A DNA stretch of 64,000 bases from the NCBI RefSeq assembly GCF_014641855.1, contig NZ_BMII01000017.1, forward strand, positions 1-64,000, written 5' to 3'. The stretch comes from Shewanella inventionis (lineage in GTDB: Bacteria > Pseudomonadota > Gammaproteobacteria > Enterobacterales > Shewanellaceae). This document shows positions 29,814-42,646 of the stretch, piece after piece (the stretch's first letter is position 1; the number at the start of each line of letters is the position of its first letter). The notes under the pieces were generated by a model. It searched no databases. It had not been told where the DNA came from and saw only the letters and a program-made list of their open reading frames with translations. The translations under genes and the position numbers were made by a program.

Positions 29814-29947
29814 GCTTTGTATTTTTTAGTGTTTGTGAAGTATCGATAGTCTTTTCCTATTAACACAATTGATTCTATCGGTTATCCAACCACGCCATCG
29901 TTGTTTAGAATGACCTTATGCAATTAATTATTAGTATCAGGTCAACT

Positions 29948-31003
29948 ATGAACACCCAAGACTACTCACCATTCACTTCTGCTAAGCAAGGATCCGCGCC
30001 CATGACTGCACTCATTGCTGAGGGTGGTGGTCAGCGCGGTATTTTTACTGCAGGGGTACTTGATGCGTGGCTAGATGCTGAGTTTGACCCATTTGATTTA
30101 TTTATTGGTACCTCTGCCGGATCGCAAAACCTCACCAGCTTTTTAGCCAGACAAAAAGGCTATGCAAAGCGATTAATTCGCGGCTTATCGCGACATAAAC
30201 GTTTTTACCAGTTAGGTCGTGGTCTTGTTGGTGGTCATGTGGTGGATTTAGATTGGTACTTTGATAAAACCACACGTGGCAGCTTTGCATTAGACTTTGA
30301 AACCGCCAGTAAAACGTTAGGGCAGCGACAATTATTAATTACTGCAACCAATGCCAGAGACCGTCAAGGATACTTTTTAAGTCCTAGTGATGATAGTAAC
30401 CACTGGCGCGAACTGTTAAAGGCATCAAGTGCGTTACCGTTCCTTTATAAGCAGGGTGTTAAGTTAACGCCATGGTTGGCGTCAGATGCGGCAAATCAAT
30501 CTGCAGAGCAAACTTCATCAATACAAGAAGACTTCTTTTTAGATGGTGGCTTAGCTGCGCCATTACCGGTGCGAGAGGCTTATCAGCGTGGTGCGCGCAA
30601 AATTGTGGTGATCCGCACGGTAAACGCTGACTTTCAAGCGCAATCAGCGTGGGTGCATAAGCTTAAATCGTGGATTTGTGTCTCAGGTTATTGCCCTAAA
30701 ACCATTGATTACCTAGTACAGCATGAACAAGCTTATCAGGAAGAGCTTGCGTTTATGGCTAATCCGCCTGCTGGTGTCGAAATAGTGCAAATTTTTGCTG
30801 ATGACACTTTGCAGAGCAAATTACTTGGCAGTACCGATGCTGATTTGCGACAAGACTATCGCTCTGGTGTTGCTGCTGGGAATGCATTTTTGCAACGAGT
30901 TAATTTGCAACCAGGTAATTTTCAACAAGGTAATGAAGATGAGTTATCGCCAGTTGCCTTTCATGCCCAACATGGTATGCAGCCGCAGGCATTATCTGCA
31001 TAA
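29948..31003 (+). CDS. yjjU: Patatin-like phospholipase, YjjU family
   Basis: A predicted serine acyl hydrolase of 351 residues. The oxyanion motif is AEGGGQRGIFTAGVLDAW, the nucleophile Ser56 is in GTSAG, and the catalytic aspartate is Asp199 in DGG. Similarity to Escherichia YjjU runs through FDLFIGTSAGSQN, ASSALPFLYKQGV and KIVVIRTV. The substrate is unknown; cytoplasmic, no signal peptide. I chose the ATG at 29948 (CAGG about six bases upstream); ATGs at 29918 and 29999 are possible. It converges on prs across a shared terminator. Confidence 0.9.
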   Translation: MNTQDYSPFTSAKQGSAPMTALIAEGGGQRGIFTAGVLDAWLDAEFDPFDLFIGTSAGSQNLTSFLARQKGYAKRLIRGLSRHKRFYQLGRGLVGGHVVDLDWYFDKTTRGSFALDFETASKTLGQRQLLITATNARDRQGYFLSPSDDSNHWRELLKASSALPFLYKQGVKLTPWLASDAANQSAEQTSSIQEDFFLDGGLAAPLPVREAYQRGARKIVVIRTVNADFQAQSAWVHKLKSWICVSGYCPKTIDYLVQHEQAYQEELAFMANPPAGVEIVQIFADDTLQSKLLGSTDADLRQDYRSGVAAGNAFLQRVNLQPGNFQQGNEDELSPVAFHAQHGMQPQALSA

Positions 31004-31015
31004 TCGAGACAATAA

Positions 31016-31040
31016 AAAACGCACTCAATGAGTGCGTTTT
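31016..31040. terminator. Bidirectional terminator between the patatin gene and prs
   Basis: An 11-bp perfect stem AAAACGCACTC / GAGTGCGTTTT with a three-base loop, located between the two convergent genes. Confidence 0.8.
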
Positions 31041-31065
31041 AGTGTGCGACTAATTGAAGGCAATA

Positions 31066-32013
31066 TTAGTGGCGGAACATCGCAGAGATAGACTCTTCGT
31101 TGCTAACACGGCGGATGGCTTCAGCAAGTACAGCTGACATGGTCAGTTGAGTCACTTTATCCACTTTAAGCATTTCTGGGCTTAAAGGTACTGTGTCGGT
31201 TACGATCACTTCATCGATGACTGAATTTGCAATGTTTTCAGCTGCATTACCTGAAAAGACAGGGTGAGTTGCATATGCAAATACGCGGTTAGCACCATGC
31301 TCTTTCAAGGCTTCAGCTGCTTTACATAGCGTACCGCCTGTGTCGATCATGTCATCAACAATAATACAGTCACGCCCTTGTACATCACCAATAATGTGCA
31401 TAACTTGTGCAACGTTGGCCTGTGGGCGACGCTTATCGATAATCGCAAGATCTGAATCATCTAATAGCTTGGCAACCGCACGCGCACGAACAACGCCACC
31501 AATGTCTGGCGAAACCACAACTGGGTTTTCAAGCTTTTTAGCTAGCATGTCTTCAAGTAACACAGGGCTACCAAACACGTTATCTACTGGTACGTCGAAG
31601 AAACCTTGGATTTGCTCAGCGTGTAGGTCGCATGTTAATACTCGGTCAACACCAACGCTAGACAAAAAATCTGCAACAACTTTAGCGGTGATAGGCACAC
31701 GGGCACTGCGCACGCGGCGGTCTTGACGAGCATAACCAAAGTAAGGAATAACGGCAGTAATACGACCAGCAGACGCACGACGAAGAGCATCAACCATTAC
31801 AATAAGCTCCATGAGGTTATCGTTAGTTGGTGCGCAAGTAGATTGGATGATAAATACATCCGCACCACGTACATTTTCGTTTATTTGAACACTGATTTCA
31901 CCGTCGCTGAAACGGCCTACAACTGCGTCGCCAAGCTTACAAAATAAACGTTCTGCAATCTTATTGGCTAGATTTGGGGTAGCGTTACCAGCAAAGAGCT
32001 TGATGTCGGGCAC
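31066..32013 (-). CDS. prs: Ribose-phosphate pyrophosphokinase
   Basis: Makes phosphoribosyl pyrophosphate from ribose 5-phosphate and ATP for nucleotide, histidine and NAD synthesis. It has 315 residues, as in Escherichia. Signatures are [16 protein letters not shown], the flexible loop region [10 protein letters not shown], the metal site [13 protein letters not shown], and the PRPP loop [15 protein letters not shown]. It follows ispE by about 90 bp in the conserved lolB-ispE-prs order. Confidence 0.98.
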   Translation of the reverse strand: MPDIKLFAGNATPNLANKIAERLFCKLGDAVVGRFSDGEISVQINENVRGADVFIIQSTCAPTNDNLMELIVMVDALRRASAGRITAVIPYFGYARQDRRVRSARVPITAKVVADFLSSVGVDRVLTCDLHAEQIQGFFDVPVDNVFGSPVLLEDMLAKKLENPVVVSPDIGGVVRARAVAKLLDDSDLAIIDKRRPQANVAQVMHIIGDVQGRDCIIVDDMIDTGGTLCKAAEALKEHGANRVFAYATHPVFSGNAAENIANSVIDEVIVTDTVPLSPEMLKVDKVTQLTMSAVLAEAIRRVSNEESISAMFRH

Positions 32014-32104
32014 TTTATGAACCTCAGGTGTTTGCTTTACTATTAAAGGCTAGATCAATTTTACGTGTTATCACTCAAAACTGACCCAGAAGAAAAATAT
32101 GTTG

Positions 32105-32977
32105 TTAGAGTTGCTCAAGCCGCGTCAGTAACGGTGACTTGTTCATCCCTTTTGCGACAAAGCCTTGCATATCGGCCGGTAATTCGGCTAAAGCATCTAG
32201 GGCCTGCTGCGAATGTGTAAATTCCCCGAACACGCATGCGCCAGTTCCGGTCATTCTTGACGGCGCATATTCTACCAGCCAGCTTAAGGCATTGGCAACT
32301 TGAGGGTACTTAGTTGTGACGAGTTTCTGACAATCATTAGTCCATTTTTGTGTCAATAAACTGCTCATGTCTAATTTTGGTGTGTTACGTGGCAGATCAG
32401 GATCTTGGAATATCTCTTTAGTCGATACATGTACTTTAGGTACAATGACAAGGTACCAAGGCTCGGCAGGTTGAACGTTAATAAGTTGTTCGCCCACTCC
32501 CTCAGCAAAGGCTGATAAACCATTAATAAAAACAGGTACATCCGCACCTAATGCCAAGCCTATTTCTGCAAGTTTTGATCGAGAAACATTGGTATTCCAA
32601 AGCGCATTTAACGCCACTAATGTGGTGGCGGCATCAGACGAACCTCCACCTAATCCTCCACCCATAGGGAGTAATTTATTTAACCAAATATGCGCTCCAC
32701 CTTTATATTGGGTGTAACGTTTTAGTGATTTTGCGGCTTTAAGAATTAAGTTATCTCTGTCAGCGACAGAATCGCCAAGATTTGAATGTAACACCAAATC
32801 GGCCGATTCTGTTACATGGAAGTCCAGGTAATCACAATGGTCAATAAACTGAAAAAGTGTTTGTAATTCGTGGTAGCCATCAGGCCGTTGACCTGTGATG
32901 TGTAAAAAAAGATTAAGCTTTGCTGGCGCAGGCCAACTTTTAGAGGCAACTGATTTAAGTGAGCTGGCTGATTTCAT
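32105..32977 (-). CDS. ispE: 4-diphosphocytidyl-2-C-methyl-D-erythritol kinase
   Basis: A GHMP kinase of the non-mevalonate isoprenoid pathway. The start at MKSASSLKS (290 residues) has AAGG upstream; the longer reading from 33004 would start inside the lolB gap without support. The N-terminal motif is [24 protein letters not shown] (partial quote of the family substrate site), the ATP loop is [14 protein letters not shown], and the C-terminal motif is [11 protein letters not shown]. It lies just after lolB and before prs. Confidence 0.95.
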   Translation of the reverse strand: MKSASSLKSVASKSWPAPAKLNLFLHITGQRPDGYHELQTLFQFIDHCDYLDFHVTESADLVLHSNLGDSVADRDNLILKAAKSLKRYTQYKGGAHIWLNKLLPMGGGLGGGSSDAATTLVALNALWNTNVSRSKLAEIGLALGADVPVFINGLSAFAEGVGEQLINVQPAEPWYLVIVPKVHVSTKEIFQDPDLPRNTPKLDMSSLLTQKWTNDCQKLVTTKYPQVANALSWLVEYAPSRMTGTGACVFGEFTHSQQALDALAELPADMQGFVAKGMNKSPLLTRLEQL

Positions 32978-33016
32978 GTTTTCACTACCTTGTTGATAGA
33001 TCAATTTACCGTGTGC

Positions 33017-33628
33017 TTATTTGGTGTTGATCTTTACCGCTGTCCATTGGTTTGTTTGGATCTTTATTTGCACATCATCACGTTCAATTTTTAATAGCTT
33101 AGGTACTGGGGCACCACTTTGTTGTTGCCAACTCATAAACGTAACATGCCAATCTGCTTGTGGATCATTGCTAATAAGTTGTTTAATGGTGCCATCAGAA
33201 TTGTAGCTTACAACCTCATCTTTGCTACTCGTTTGGCCTGTAATCCACAATGGTAAGTTGTCTAACGGAATGGACCAGCCACTAATACCGGTTAATAGTT
33301 CTTGGGCATTTCTGTCATGGTAAGTTTTTCCGTCAACTTCGAGTGTGGCCATGCCTTCTGTGGTGGTTAATACCAGCACAGTGGTGCCTAATACTGTGGT
33401 TAGGCGTAAATCATTAGCAGTTGGTTGGTGTAACCAATATAAATTGGTACTGAATTTTTCTTCTGCGGTTTTAACGGCAATTTTACCTTGAAGTTCCCAA
33501 GCTTTGGCTTGCGAAGCTTGGCTCACATCTATAGGGGTCATTTGCTCTGACGGAGTAATAGTACAACCTGATAGCAAAAACAGGATGACAATAACAGATG
33601 TGTGTAACGCGGATATGGATAAACGCAA
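33017..33628 (-). CDS. lolB: Outer-membrane lipoprotein insertion factor LolB
   Basis: Receives lipoproteins from LolA and inserts them into the outer membrane. It has 203 residues with signal peptide and lipobox LSGC (Cys22). The mature part begins with WELQGKIAVKTAEEKFSTNLYW, the LolB core, and includes LTGISGWSIPLDNLPLWITG. It is divergent from hemA and is the first gene of lolB-ispE-prs. Confidence 0.94.
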   Translation of the reverse strand: MRLSISALHTSVIVILFLLSGCTITPSEQMTPIDVSQASQAKAWELQGKIAVKTAEEKFSTNLYWLHQPTANDLRLTTVLGTTVLVLTTTEGMATLEVDGKTYHDRNAQELLTGISGWSIPLDNLPLWITGQTSSKDEVVSYNSDGTIKQLISNDPQADWHVTFMSWQQQSGAPVPKLLKIERDDVQIKIQTNQWTAVKINTK

Positions 33629-33864
33629 TGGCTTGCCTAGCGGTTGCTTAAGATGGCTTAATGATACTGGGCTTAAGCTATGATGTAAAAATGCTTTTCT
33701 AAAATTAATGTGATTTTAATCTAACCCATAAGATAATTGCTTTATATCTAAGAAATAAAAATTTAGACATTTATTCGGTTTTGTTAAGCCAATTGTGTTT
33801 TTAGTTGGTTCAATTCAGTAGAATAGCCTAATTAACGTTACCGAAAAGAACTTGATACAGTCAA

Positions 33865-35115
33865 ATGAGCCTAGTAGCAATCGGGATAAACCATAAAACC
33901 GCCACGGTAGATTTGCGTGAAAAAGTCGCTTTCTCTCCAGACCGCATTCATGACGCCATGAAAAGCTTGGCGAGTCGCACTCGCACGGGTGAGGCTGTTA
34001 TTGTGTCTACCTGTAACCGCACTGAACTTTACTGTAATAATGCTGAAAAACAAGACATTATAGAGTGGCTAGAAGATTATCATCAACTCAATCATGATGA
34101 TTTAATGCCGTGTATTTATGCCTATGAAGAACAAGTAGCGGTTAAACATTTAATGCGTGTAGCTTCAGGGCTTGATTCGTTAGTGTTAGGTGAGCCGCAG
34201 ATCTTAGGGCAAGTAAAGCAAGCATTTGTTAAAGCCAAAGAGGCGGGTACCACAGCCGCAACAATAGATCGCCTGTTTCAAAATACGTTTTCAGTGGCCA
34301 AAAAAGTTCGCACAGATACTGAAATTGGTGCAGCAGCCGTATCAGTGGCTTTTGCTGCGGTGAGCATGGCTAAACATATTTTCTCGTCGTTAAGCACAAC
34401 CAAAGTGTTGTTAATTGGTGCCGGTGAAACAATTGAGCTTGTTGCGAAACATTTAAAAGATAATGGCGTCGCGTCAATGGTGGTGGCAAACCGAACCATT
34501 GAGCGTGCTCAAGCCATGTGCGAAGAGTTCAATGCCACTGCAATTACTTTACAACAAATACCAGACTTTCTCGCAAAAGCCGATATCGTGATATCCTCTA
34601 CAGCAAGTCCTTTACCTATTTTAGGTAAAGGAATGGTTGAAAAAGCATTAAAACAACGTCGTCATCAACCGATGTTGTTAGTTGATATTGCAGTTCCGAG
34701 AGATATTGAAGCAGAAGTCGGTGAGTTAGACGACGCATTCCTTTATACTGTCGACGATCTGCATAGCATTATTGAACAGAACATGGCTTCACGTAAGGAA
34801 GCCGCCGAGCAAGCAGAATTAATTACTGAAGAACAATCGCACTTATTTATGGAGTGGATCCGGTCTTTAGAGTCAGTCGACAGTATTCGCGAATATCGCA
34901 GCCAGAGCTTGGCGATAAAAGATGAGTTAGTTGAGCGAGCCTTGAACAAGTTGTCTCAGGGCGGTGACAGTGAGCAAGTGATAGTCGAATTAGCAAATAG
35001 GCTAACGAATCGCTTAATTCACGCCCCTACGCAATCGCTAACCTCAGCCAGTCGTCAAGGCGATTTGAATACGTTGGGCTTATTAAGAACTGCGCTTGGT
35101 TTAGATAAAAACTAA
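33865..35115 (+). CDS. hemA: Glutamyl-tRNA reductase
   Basis: First enzyme of the C5 pathway to heme; reduces glutamyl-tRNA to glutamate-1-semialdehyde. It has 416 residues. The catalytic Cys50 is in [24 protein letters not shown], the NADPH loop [11 protein letters not shown] and a C-terminal dimerisation helix are present. It is followed by prfA after 14 bp. No riboswitch or leader peptide is evident in the 236-bp gap with divergent lolB. Confidence 0.97.
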   Translation: MSLVAIGINHKTATVDLREKVAFSPDRIHDAMKSLASRTRTGEAVIVSTCNRTELYCNNAEKQDIIEWLEDYHQLNHDDLMPCIYAYEEQVAVKHLMRVASGLDSLVLGEPQILGQVKQAFVKAKEAGTTAATIDRLFQNTFSVAKKVRTDTEIGAAAVSVAFAAVSMAKHIFSSLSTTKVLLIGAGETIELVAKHLKDNGVASMVVANRTIERAQAMCEEFNATAITLQQIPDFLAKADIVISSTASPLPILGKGMVEKALKQRRHQPMLLVDIAVPRDIEAEVGELDDAFLYTVDDLHSIIEQNMASRKEAAEQAELITEEQSHLFMEWIRSLESVDSIREYRSQSLAIKDELVERALNKLSQGGDSEQVIVELANRLTNRLIHAPTQSLTSASRQGDLNTLGLLRTALGLDKN

Positions 35116-35129
35116 GGTTAGCGAGCTAA

Positions 35130-36215
35130 ATGAAAGAATCCGTTATCCGCAAGCTAGAAGGCTTGCTTGAGCGTAATGAAGAAGTATTGGCATTACTAAG
35201 TGATGCTAGCGTGATTGCGGATCAAGACCGCTTCCGTGCATTATCAAAAGAATACTCACAGCTTGAAGATGTTGTCAGTAGTTTTAAGGCATTTCAACAA
35301 GCGCAAAAAGACTTCGAATATGCCAAAGAAATGCTTGAAGAAGACGATGCTGACATGCGCGAAATGGCGCAAGAAGAGTATAAGCAGTCAAAGCAGATCC
35401 TTGAAAGGCTAGAAGCCGAATTACAAATTTTGTTATTGCCAACAGATCCAAACGACGACACTAACGCGTTTCTTGAGATCCGTGCTGGTGCAGGTGGTGA
35501 TGAAGCAGCGATTTTTGCTGGCGACTTATACCGTATGTATTCACGCTACTGTGAAGCTAACCGTTGGCAAATGGAAGTCATGAACCTCAATGAAGGCGAG
35601 CATGGCGGTTTTAAAGAAATCATTGTCAAGGTGAGTGGCGAAGGTGCCTACGGTAAACTAAAATTTGAATCAGGCGGACACCGGGTGCAACGAGTCCCTG
35701 AAACCGAATCTCAAGGCCGTGTGCACACATCTGCTTGTACTGTAGTGGTACTGCACGAAGTCCCTGAAGCTGAAGCGATTTCGATTAACCCTGCCGATCT
35801 TAAAGTGGATACTTTCCGTGCATCAGGCGCGGGCGGTCAGCACGTTAACAAAACCGACTCTGCCATTCGTATTACCCATATTCCGTCGGGCATTATTGTT
35901 GAATGTCAGGATCAACGTTCGCAGCATAAAAACCGTGCCCAAGCCATGAGTGTATTGGCAGCTCGAATTCAAGCTGTTGAAGATGAAAAACGCCGTAGCG
36001 CCGAAGAGTCGACTCGTCGTAGTCTGGTTGCCAGTGGTGATCGTTCTGAGCGCATCAGAACGTATAACTACCCACAAGGGCGCGTAAGCGATCATCGCAT
36101 TAACTTAACCTTATATCGCTTAAATGAAGTGATGGAAGGTGACTTAAATGCGTTGCTTGACCCCATCATGCAAGAACATCAGGCTGATATGCTTGCAGCC
36201 CTTGCAGACGAATAA
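35130..36215 (+). CDS. prfA: Peptide chain release factor 1
   Basis: Terminates translation at UAA and UAG. It has 361 residues. The GGQ motif is at 235-237 ([16 protein letters not shown]) and the codon-recognition PxT motif appears as PET at 190-192 (PAT in Escherichia). The N-terminal domain is a long helical region rich in charged residues. It is the substrate of PrmC, encoded immediately downstream, which methylates the GGQ glutamine. Confidence 0.97.
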   Translation: MKESVIRKLEGLLERNEEVLALLSDASVIADQDRFRALSKEYSQLEDVVSSFKAFQQAQKDFEYAKEMLEEDDADMREMAQEEYKQSKQILERLEAELQILLLPTDPNDDTNAFLEIRAGAGGDEAAIFAGDLYRMYSRYCEANRWQMEVMNLNEGEHGGFKEIIVKVSGEGAYGKLKFESGGHRVQRVPETESQGRVHTSACTVVVLHEVPEAEAISINPADLKVDTFRASGAGGQHVNKTDSAIRITHIPSGIIVECQDQRSQHKNRAQAMSVLAARIQAVEDEKRRSAEESTRRSLVASGDRSERIRTYNYPQGRVSDHRINLTLYRLNEVMEGDLNALLDPIMQEHQADMLAALADE

Positions 36216-36224
36216 GGAGTGAAC

Positions 36225-37079
36225 TTGTCTCAGTCTTCGTATTCAACTATCGCTGAAGCCCTGCAATGGGCTTATTCACAATTAGCGGCTACTTCAGAAT
36301 CTGCTCACGTAGATGCTGAGGTGTTGCTATTGCATTGTTTGAATAAAAACCGCAGCTTTTTATATACTTGGCCTGAACGGCAGCTCACAACAGATCAGTT
36401 TAAAGCGTTTAGCCAGATGGTGGCTAAACGCCAATCAGGTTTGCCAGTTGCACATATCATTGGCGAGCGAGAATTCTGGTCACTCCCTTTTATTGTTAAT
36501 GATTCGACACTGATCCCAAGACCCGACACTGAAATTTTGGTTGAAACGGCGCTGAATTTAACCTTACGTCATAATGCTAAGGTATTAGATTTAGGTACTG
36601 GCACAGGCGCAATCGCCTTGTCTCTGGCGTCTGAGCGTCCAAAGTGGCGTATTACTGCCATTGATAATGTGCCAGGTGCAGTTGAATTAGCTAAAGCAAA
36701 TCGTGCTAATTTGAACCTACCTGATGTTGAAATTATTCAATCTAATTGGTTTTCAGCCGTTGAACATCGTGACTTTGACTTAATCGTTTCTAATCCACCT
36801 TATATCGATGAAGCTGACGAGCATTTGAATATGGGGGACGTGCGTTTTGAGCCACAAAGCGCCTTAACCGCAGCAGACGAAGGTTACGCCGATTTATTTC
36901 ACATTGCCGATACCGCGCGTTCACATTTGCTAGCTGGTGGGTACCTGTTGCTTGAACATGGTTATGAACAAGCCATCAAAGTGCGTGAAAAACTCATTGA
37001 ACTCGGTTATCAAAACGTTGCTACTGTGCGTGATTTTGGTAGTAACGACCGTTGTACCTTAGGCCAATGGATCGATTGA
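36225..37079 (+). CDS. prmC: Release factor glutamine methyltransferase
   Basis: Methylates the GGQ glutamine of release factors. The catalytic motif is SNPPYIDE, and the SAM loop is VLDLGTGTGAIALSLA. I place the start at a TTG (36225): AAGGAG at 36214-36219 is five bases before it, whereas a possible GTG at 36219 overlaps that ribosome binding site. This gives 284 residues. It lies nine bases after prfA, so the enzyme and its substrate are coexpressed. Confidence 0.94.
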   Translation: MSQSSYSTIAEALQWAYSQLAATSESAHVDAEVLLLHCLNKNRSFLYTWPERQLTTDQFKAFSQMVAKRQSGLPVAHIIGEREFWSLPFIVNDSTLIPRPDTEILVETALNLTLRHNAKVLDLGTGTGAIALSLASERPKWRITAIDNVPGAVELAKANRANLNLPDVEIIQSNWFSAVEHRDFDLIVSNPPYIDEADEHLNMGDVRFEPQSALTAADEGYADLFHIADTARSHLLAGGYLLLEHGYEQAIKVREKLIELGYQNVATVRDFGSNDRCTLGQWID

Positions 37080-37201
37080 TTATCTAATTACACATCGCGG
37101 CCAACTCCCCTGAATATTTTTACAGACCATGATATTGGTATACGTAAAGCTGTTCTAGTACACTAGCCGCCATTTTATTTATTATCTTAAGAGACTTAGC
37201 A

Positions 37202-37597
37202 ATGGAAACATTTTACAGTTTATATCCAGCAGTAAAGCACTCTCACATGCTGTTAGTCGCATTAAGTGTGACCTTTTTTGTTGTGCGTTTTGTGCTGCAT
37301 TTACGTCAGTCTCCAATCATGGAGAAAAAGTTTGTTAAAGTGGCACCGCATGTCATTGATACTTTTTTACTACTGTCAGGCTTTACGCTTTGCTTTATGA
37401 TCAAACAGTATCCGTTTGTCGACCCGTGGATGACCGAAAAAATCATCTGTGTGGTGGCTTACATTGCATTAGGGATTATGGCGCTTAAATCAAACCGAAA
37501 TAAACTGTTTAAGTTTTTTGCGTTTATCGGTGCAATTGGTTGGGTAGTGCTCGCGGCCAAGCTGGCTCATTTTAAACAAGTCGTATTAATGGGTTAA
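37202..37597 (+). CDS. sirB2: SirB2 family membrane protein
   Basis: A 131-residue protein with four membrane segments, matching SirB2 (YchQ in Escherichia): YPAVKHSHMLLVALSV near the N-terminus, HVIDTFLLLSGFTLCFM in the middle, and GWVVLAAKLAH near the end. Function is unknown; the hemA-prfA-prmC-sirB2-sirB1-kdsA order is conserved in gammaproteobacteria. sirB1 starts nine bases after its stop. Confidence 0.9.
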   Translation: METFYSLYPAVKHSHMLLVALSVTFFVVRFVLHLRQSPIMEKKFVKVAPHVIDTFLLLSGFTLCFMIKQYPFVDPWMTEKIICVVAYIALGIMALKSNRNKLFKFFAFIGAIGWVVLAAKLAHFKQVVLMG

Positions 37598-37606
37598 TTG
37601 GGTTTA

Positions 37607-38395
37607 ATGGCAAAATATCTTCTCAACGATGCAGTTTCTATTCCAGAAACTGCATTTGAACTTTCTGAACACCTTGGTTTTTCGGCATCTAAACCTGCTA
37701 TGTGGGCTTGGTATGAAATGGCCGGGGCTGTGCTTAGTCATTATGTTGTTGACCAGCAATCGCGTTTGCAAGGCTTATTTAAATGGTTTTACAACGACTT
37801 AGGTTTTTGCGCTCGTGACAACTACTTTAGTATTGAGGCCGCAGATTTAAGTTATTGCGTGCTTAAACGCCAGGGTAACAGCACGACTTTGTCTATACTG
37901 CTGATTTTGTTGGCAAAGCAACTTGATTTAACGCTTGAGGCTATCTTGCTTCCGGGCAATACTGTGCTCAAAAGTCAGGTTAATGACGTGGTTAAATACC
38001 ATGATCCATTGACCGGTAAAGAGCTCAGTCGTCACCAACTGCACGCGTTAGTGCGTGGCGAAATGGGTAATGCCGCTAAATTAAAACCAAGCCATTTAAA
38101 ACCTGCTACCTTAAAACGTTTGATTAGCCGAATGCTGCATGAGTTAAAAGCAGGTTGTATTGTTAATCAAAAGTTTGAGTCAGCAATGGAGTGTTGTAAC
38201 TTATTATTGCAGTGGCATCCTGATGATGTTCACCTCAATCGTGAGCGCGCTTTTATTGCCCAGCAATTAGGCTGTATTAAAGTGGCGATGTCTGATTTAC
38301 AACATTTTATAGATTTAAGCCCACATGATCCGGTAATCGAACTGGTTAAGATTCAATTAAAAGAATTGAGTCAACATACTCAGGTTTACCATTAA
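37607..38395 (+). CDS. sirB1: SirB1/YchA family protein (transglutaminase-like and TPR regions)
   Basis: A 262-residue soluble protein. The first part (about 30-150) has the transglutaminase-like pattern of YchA proteins (LFKWFYNDLGFCARDNYF, then GNSTTLSILLILLAKQLDL), without a clear complete catalytic triad. The last third is TPR-like (ESAMECCNLLLQWHPDDVHLNRERAFIAQQLG). Function is unknown. The ATG at 37607 is preferred to a TTG at 37598. Confidence 0.88.
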   Translation: MAKYLLNDAVSIPETAFELSEHLGFSASKPAMWAWYEMAGAVLSHYVVDQQSRLQGLFKWFYNDLGFCARDNYFSIEAADLSYCVLKRQGNSTTLSILLILLAKQLDLTLEAILLPGNTVLKSQVNDVVKYHDPLTGKELSRHQLHALVRGEMGNAAKLKPSHLKPATLKRLISRMLHELKAGCIVNQKFESAMECCNLLLQWHPDDVHLNRERAFIAQQLGCIKVAMSDLQHFIDLSPHDPVIELVKIQLKELSQHTQVYH

Positions 38396-38404
38396 GTTAG
38401 GCGC

Positions 38405-38432
38405 ACGCTGTTTTACGTATGTAAAGCAGCGT
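38405..38432. other. Hairpin after sirB1
   Basis: Stem ACGCTGTTTTAC / GTAAAGCAGCGT (12 pairs, one T-G) with loop GTAT. It has no T run, so it is a weak terminator candidate. A perfect 14-bp palindrome GGCTTTTAAAAGCC follows at 38445-38458, before the DUF819 gene. Confidence 0.45.
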
Positions 38433-38516
38433 AACATAATAATAGGCTTTTAAAAGCCAGTTAAAGTAAGTACCTATAACTATTATAAATACTGCATTTG
38501 CAAGGGAGAATACTGC

Positions 38517-40633
<2,117 letters not shown>

Positions 40634-40738
40634 CTAGGTTTTTAGATTCTGAATTAGGGTAAGTTGATTTTTAATCAATTTGACACACAATGAGTGTCTT
40701 TTATCCACGGTAAACAGTAATCTAGTTGCCCCTTGTAT

Positions 40739-40771
40739 AAGCCCTGACTTGTTACAACGTCAGGGCTTTTT
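40739..40771 (+). terminator. Terminator after kdsA, close to the EamA gene
   Basis: Stem AAGCCCTGAC / GTCAGGGCTT with a further TTG/CAA inner pairing and a T-rich tail. It ends only 17 bp before the next ATG, so the EamA gene must be transcribed through it or from a promoter overlapping it. Confidence 0.75.
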
Positions 40772-40787
40772 CTTTTTGGAATTAACG

Positions 40788-41660
40788 ATGTGGATTTTAT
40801 TTACCTTCCTCGCGGCATTTATGCAGGCTTGGCGCAATGCGTTTCAGAGTAAACTGAGTAAAGAGGTTAGCGTTGCTGGGGTAACCTTGGCGCGATTTAT
40901 TTGGGCAGGCCCAATTGCGACGCTGTATTTATTCAGTTTATATCAATATCAACCGACAGCTTTACCTGACTTTAGCTCCTCATTTTGGGGATTTGTCATT
41001 GGTGCGTCAACCATGCAAATATTGGCGACAGGCTTAATGGTTAAGTTATTCAAAATGCAGAATTTTGCTATTGGGGCAGGGCTGGCAAAAAGTGAGGCGT
41101 TGGTCGCCGCCATTTTAGGCGTGTTTTTTTTCGGTACGCAGCTGTCATTATTAGGTTGGATAGGTGTTCTTGTTGGCGGCATTGCAGTGATGTTGTTAAG
41201 CAGTAAGCAAGGGTTTAAACAGTTATCGATTAACACCGTCTTGCTAGGTTTGGCTTGTGGTACTGCCTTTGCGTTAACATCTTTATGGGTGCGCGAGGCC
41301 AGTTTAACGCTAGAAGGCCCTTTTACTCATCGGGCTGCATGGGTATTGCTGTGGGTGATTAGCATTCAAACTATGGTACTCATTGCTTATTTACTGGCAA
41401 AAGACAAATCAACATTAACAGCCTTATGGCAACGACCAAAGCTCACTTTATCAATCAGTATTACCAGTTGCATTGGGTCAATAGGATGGTTCAGTGCAAT
41501 GTCTTTGCAAGCTGTGCCTTATGTTAAAACTCTTGGCCAGATTGAAGTGTTTTTTACGTTAATGATTGCCGCGTTGTGGCTTAAAGATAAAGTAAAAATA
41601 AACGATGTTGCTGGTCTAGTGCTAATCGCCTTGGCAGCCATATTAGTGATGTGGAATTAA
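40788..41660 (+). CDS. EamA/DMT family transporter
   Basis: A 290-residue protein with about ten membrane segments in two EamA halves: the first starts MWILFTFLAAFMQAWRNAF, the second ends VFFTLMIAALWLKDKVKIND followed by GLVLIALAAILVMW. DMT carriers export amino acids, metabolites or nucleotide sugars; the substrate is unknown. The start at 40788 has a weak GGA; an in-frame ATG at 40680 would run through the terminator. It converges on panE with a five-base gap. Confidence 0.88.
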   Translation: MWILFTFLAAFMQAWRNAFQSKLSKEVSVAGVTLARFIWAGPIATLYLFSLYQYQPTALPDFSSSFWGFVIGASTMQILATGLMVKLFKMQNFAIGAGLAKSEALVAAILGVFFFGTQLSLLGWIGVLVGGIAVMLLSSKQGFKQLSINTVLLGLACGTAFALTSLWVREASLTLEGPFTHRAAWVLLWVISIQTMVLIAYLLAKDKSTLTALWQRPKLTLSISITSCIGSIGWFSAMSLQAVPYVKTLGQIEVFFTLMIAALWLKDKVKINDVAGLVLIALAAILVMWN

Positions 41661-41665
41661 TTGGG

Positions 41666-42619
41666 TTAACTCAGTGAGGCAACTTTAGTAGCAAGACATT
41701 GATTTACTGGAACATTAAGTTTGTGATGTTGAGCGCGTTGGCAAATATAGCCGTTAATATAGTCTATTTCAGTTGTTCTATGATGAGTGACATCTTGATA
41801 CATAGACGAAAAGTTAGCCGATGTTAGCGCAATGACCTTATACACTCGTTCAGTGAGTAAGGTTGGATCTAACTCAATACCATCGCATTGAGCGACAGCG
41901 ACAAGCTCATTGATAATTAGCGTTATTTGCTCTCGATACTCATCATCAGCTAATTGACCATTGGCGCATTGATGTAATGCGGTTAATGGATTAATGACCG
42001 CGTTTACTGCCAGCTTTTGCCATAACACCGCTAATACCGGCTGATGCCATTCAACTGGTTGCTCCTGGCTCGCTATTGCCTGAATGCGCGCGTGTAAATG
42101 ATTTGCTAATGGATGCCCACAGTAATGGCCAAGTTGCGTTACACCAACGCCTGTATGTTTAATATGCCACTGATTTATTGCTAATGCGGCCAAAGATGTT
42201 GTACCAAGAGTTAACCCTTGCTCTGGGTATGGTCTAAGGGCAGTAGACACAGCAATGTGAGGACCTAAACCATTATGTAGCAAGATAATATGGCATTGAG
42301 GTGATAACTTACTTAACAGTGGTATAAGCGCTTCTTCAACTTGATAAGCCTTAACACACACGAGTAATAATTTGACTTCATTAAGGCGAGGATCTTTGGT
42401 GCCTAATAGCACTGCATCAGTATTATGGATCTGGCCTTTAATATCGGTAAACCTAAGTGGCTGCAGCTGGGTGTGAGATTGGCGGCTAATTAAGACGACG
42501 TCATGACTCGGTTGATTTGGGCTGGTATGACACAGCTGATGATACATCAATTGGCCAATAGCGCCGGCGCCTAATATTGCAATATTGGGTGAACAGGCGG
42601 GAGCTGTTGTATGTACCAT
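41666..42619 (-). CDS. panE: 2-dehydropantoate 2-reductase
   Basis: NADPH-dependent ketopantoate reductase of coenzyme A synthesis. It has 317 residues. The Rossmann motif is IAILGAGAIGQLM, the family motif LLVCVKAYQVEEAL contains the catalytic lysine region, LLHNGLG follows, and the C-terminal domain carries WQKLAVNAVINPLTAL with the conserved lysine and asparagines, plus EIDYINGYI. VanZ-like follows 27 bp upstream on the same strand. Confidence 0.92.
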   Translation of the reverse strand: MVHTTAPACSPNIAILGAGAIGQLMYHQLCHTSPNQPSHDVVLISRQSHTQLQPLRFTDIKGQIHNTDAVLLGTKDPRLNEVKLLLVCVKAYQVEEALIPLLSKLSPQCHIILLHNGLGPHIAVSTALRPYPEQGLTLGTTSLAALAINQWHIKHTGVGVTQLGHYCGHPLANHLHARIQAIASQEQPVEWHQPVLAVLWQKLAVNAVINPLTALHQCANGQLADDEYREQITLIINELVAVAQCDGIELDPTLLTERVYKVIALTSANFSSMYQDVTHHRTTEIDYINGYICQRAQHHKLNVPVNQCLATKVASLS

Positions 42620-42646
42620 CGTTTCTGGCCTTATTGTAATGCGTAA

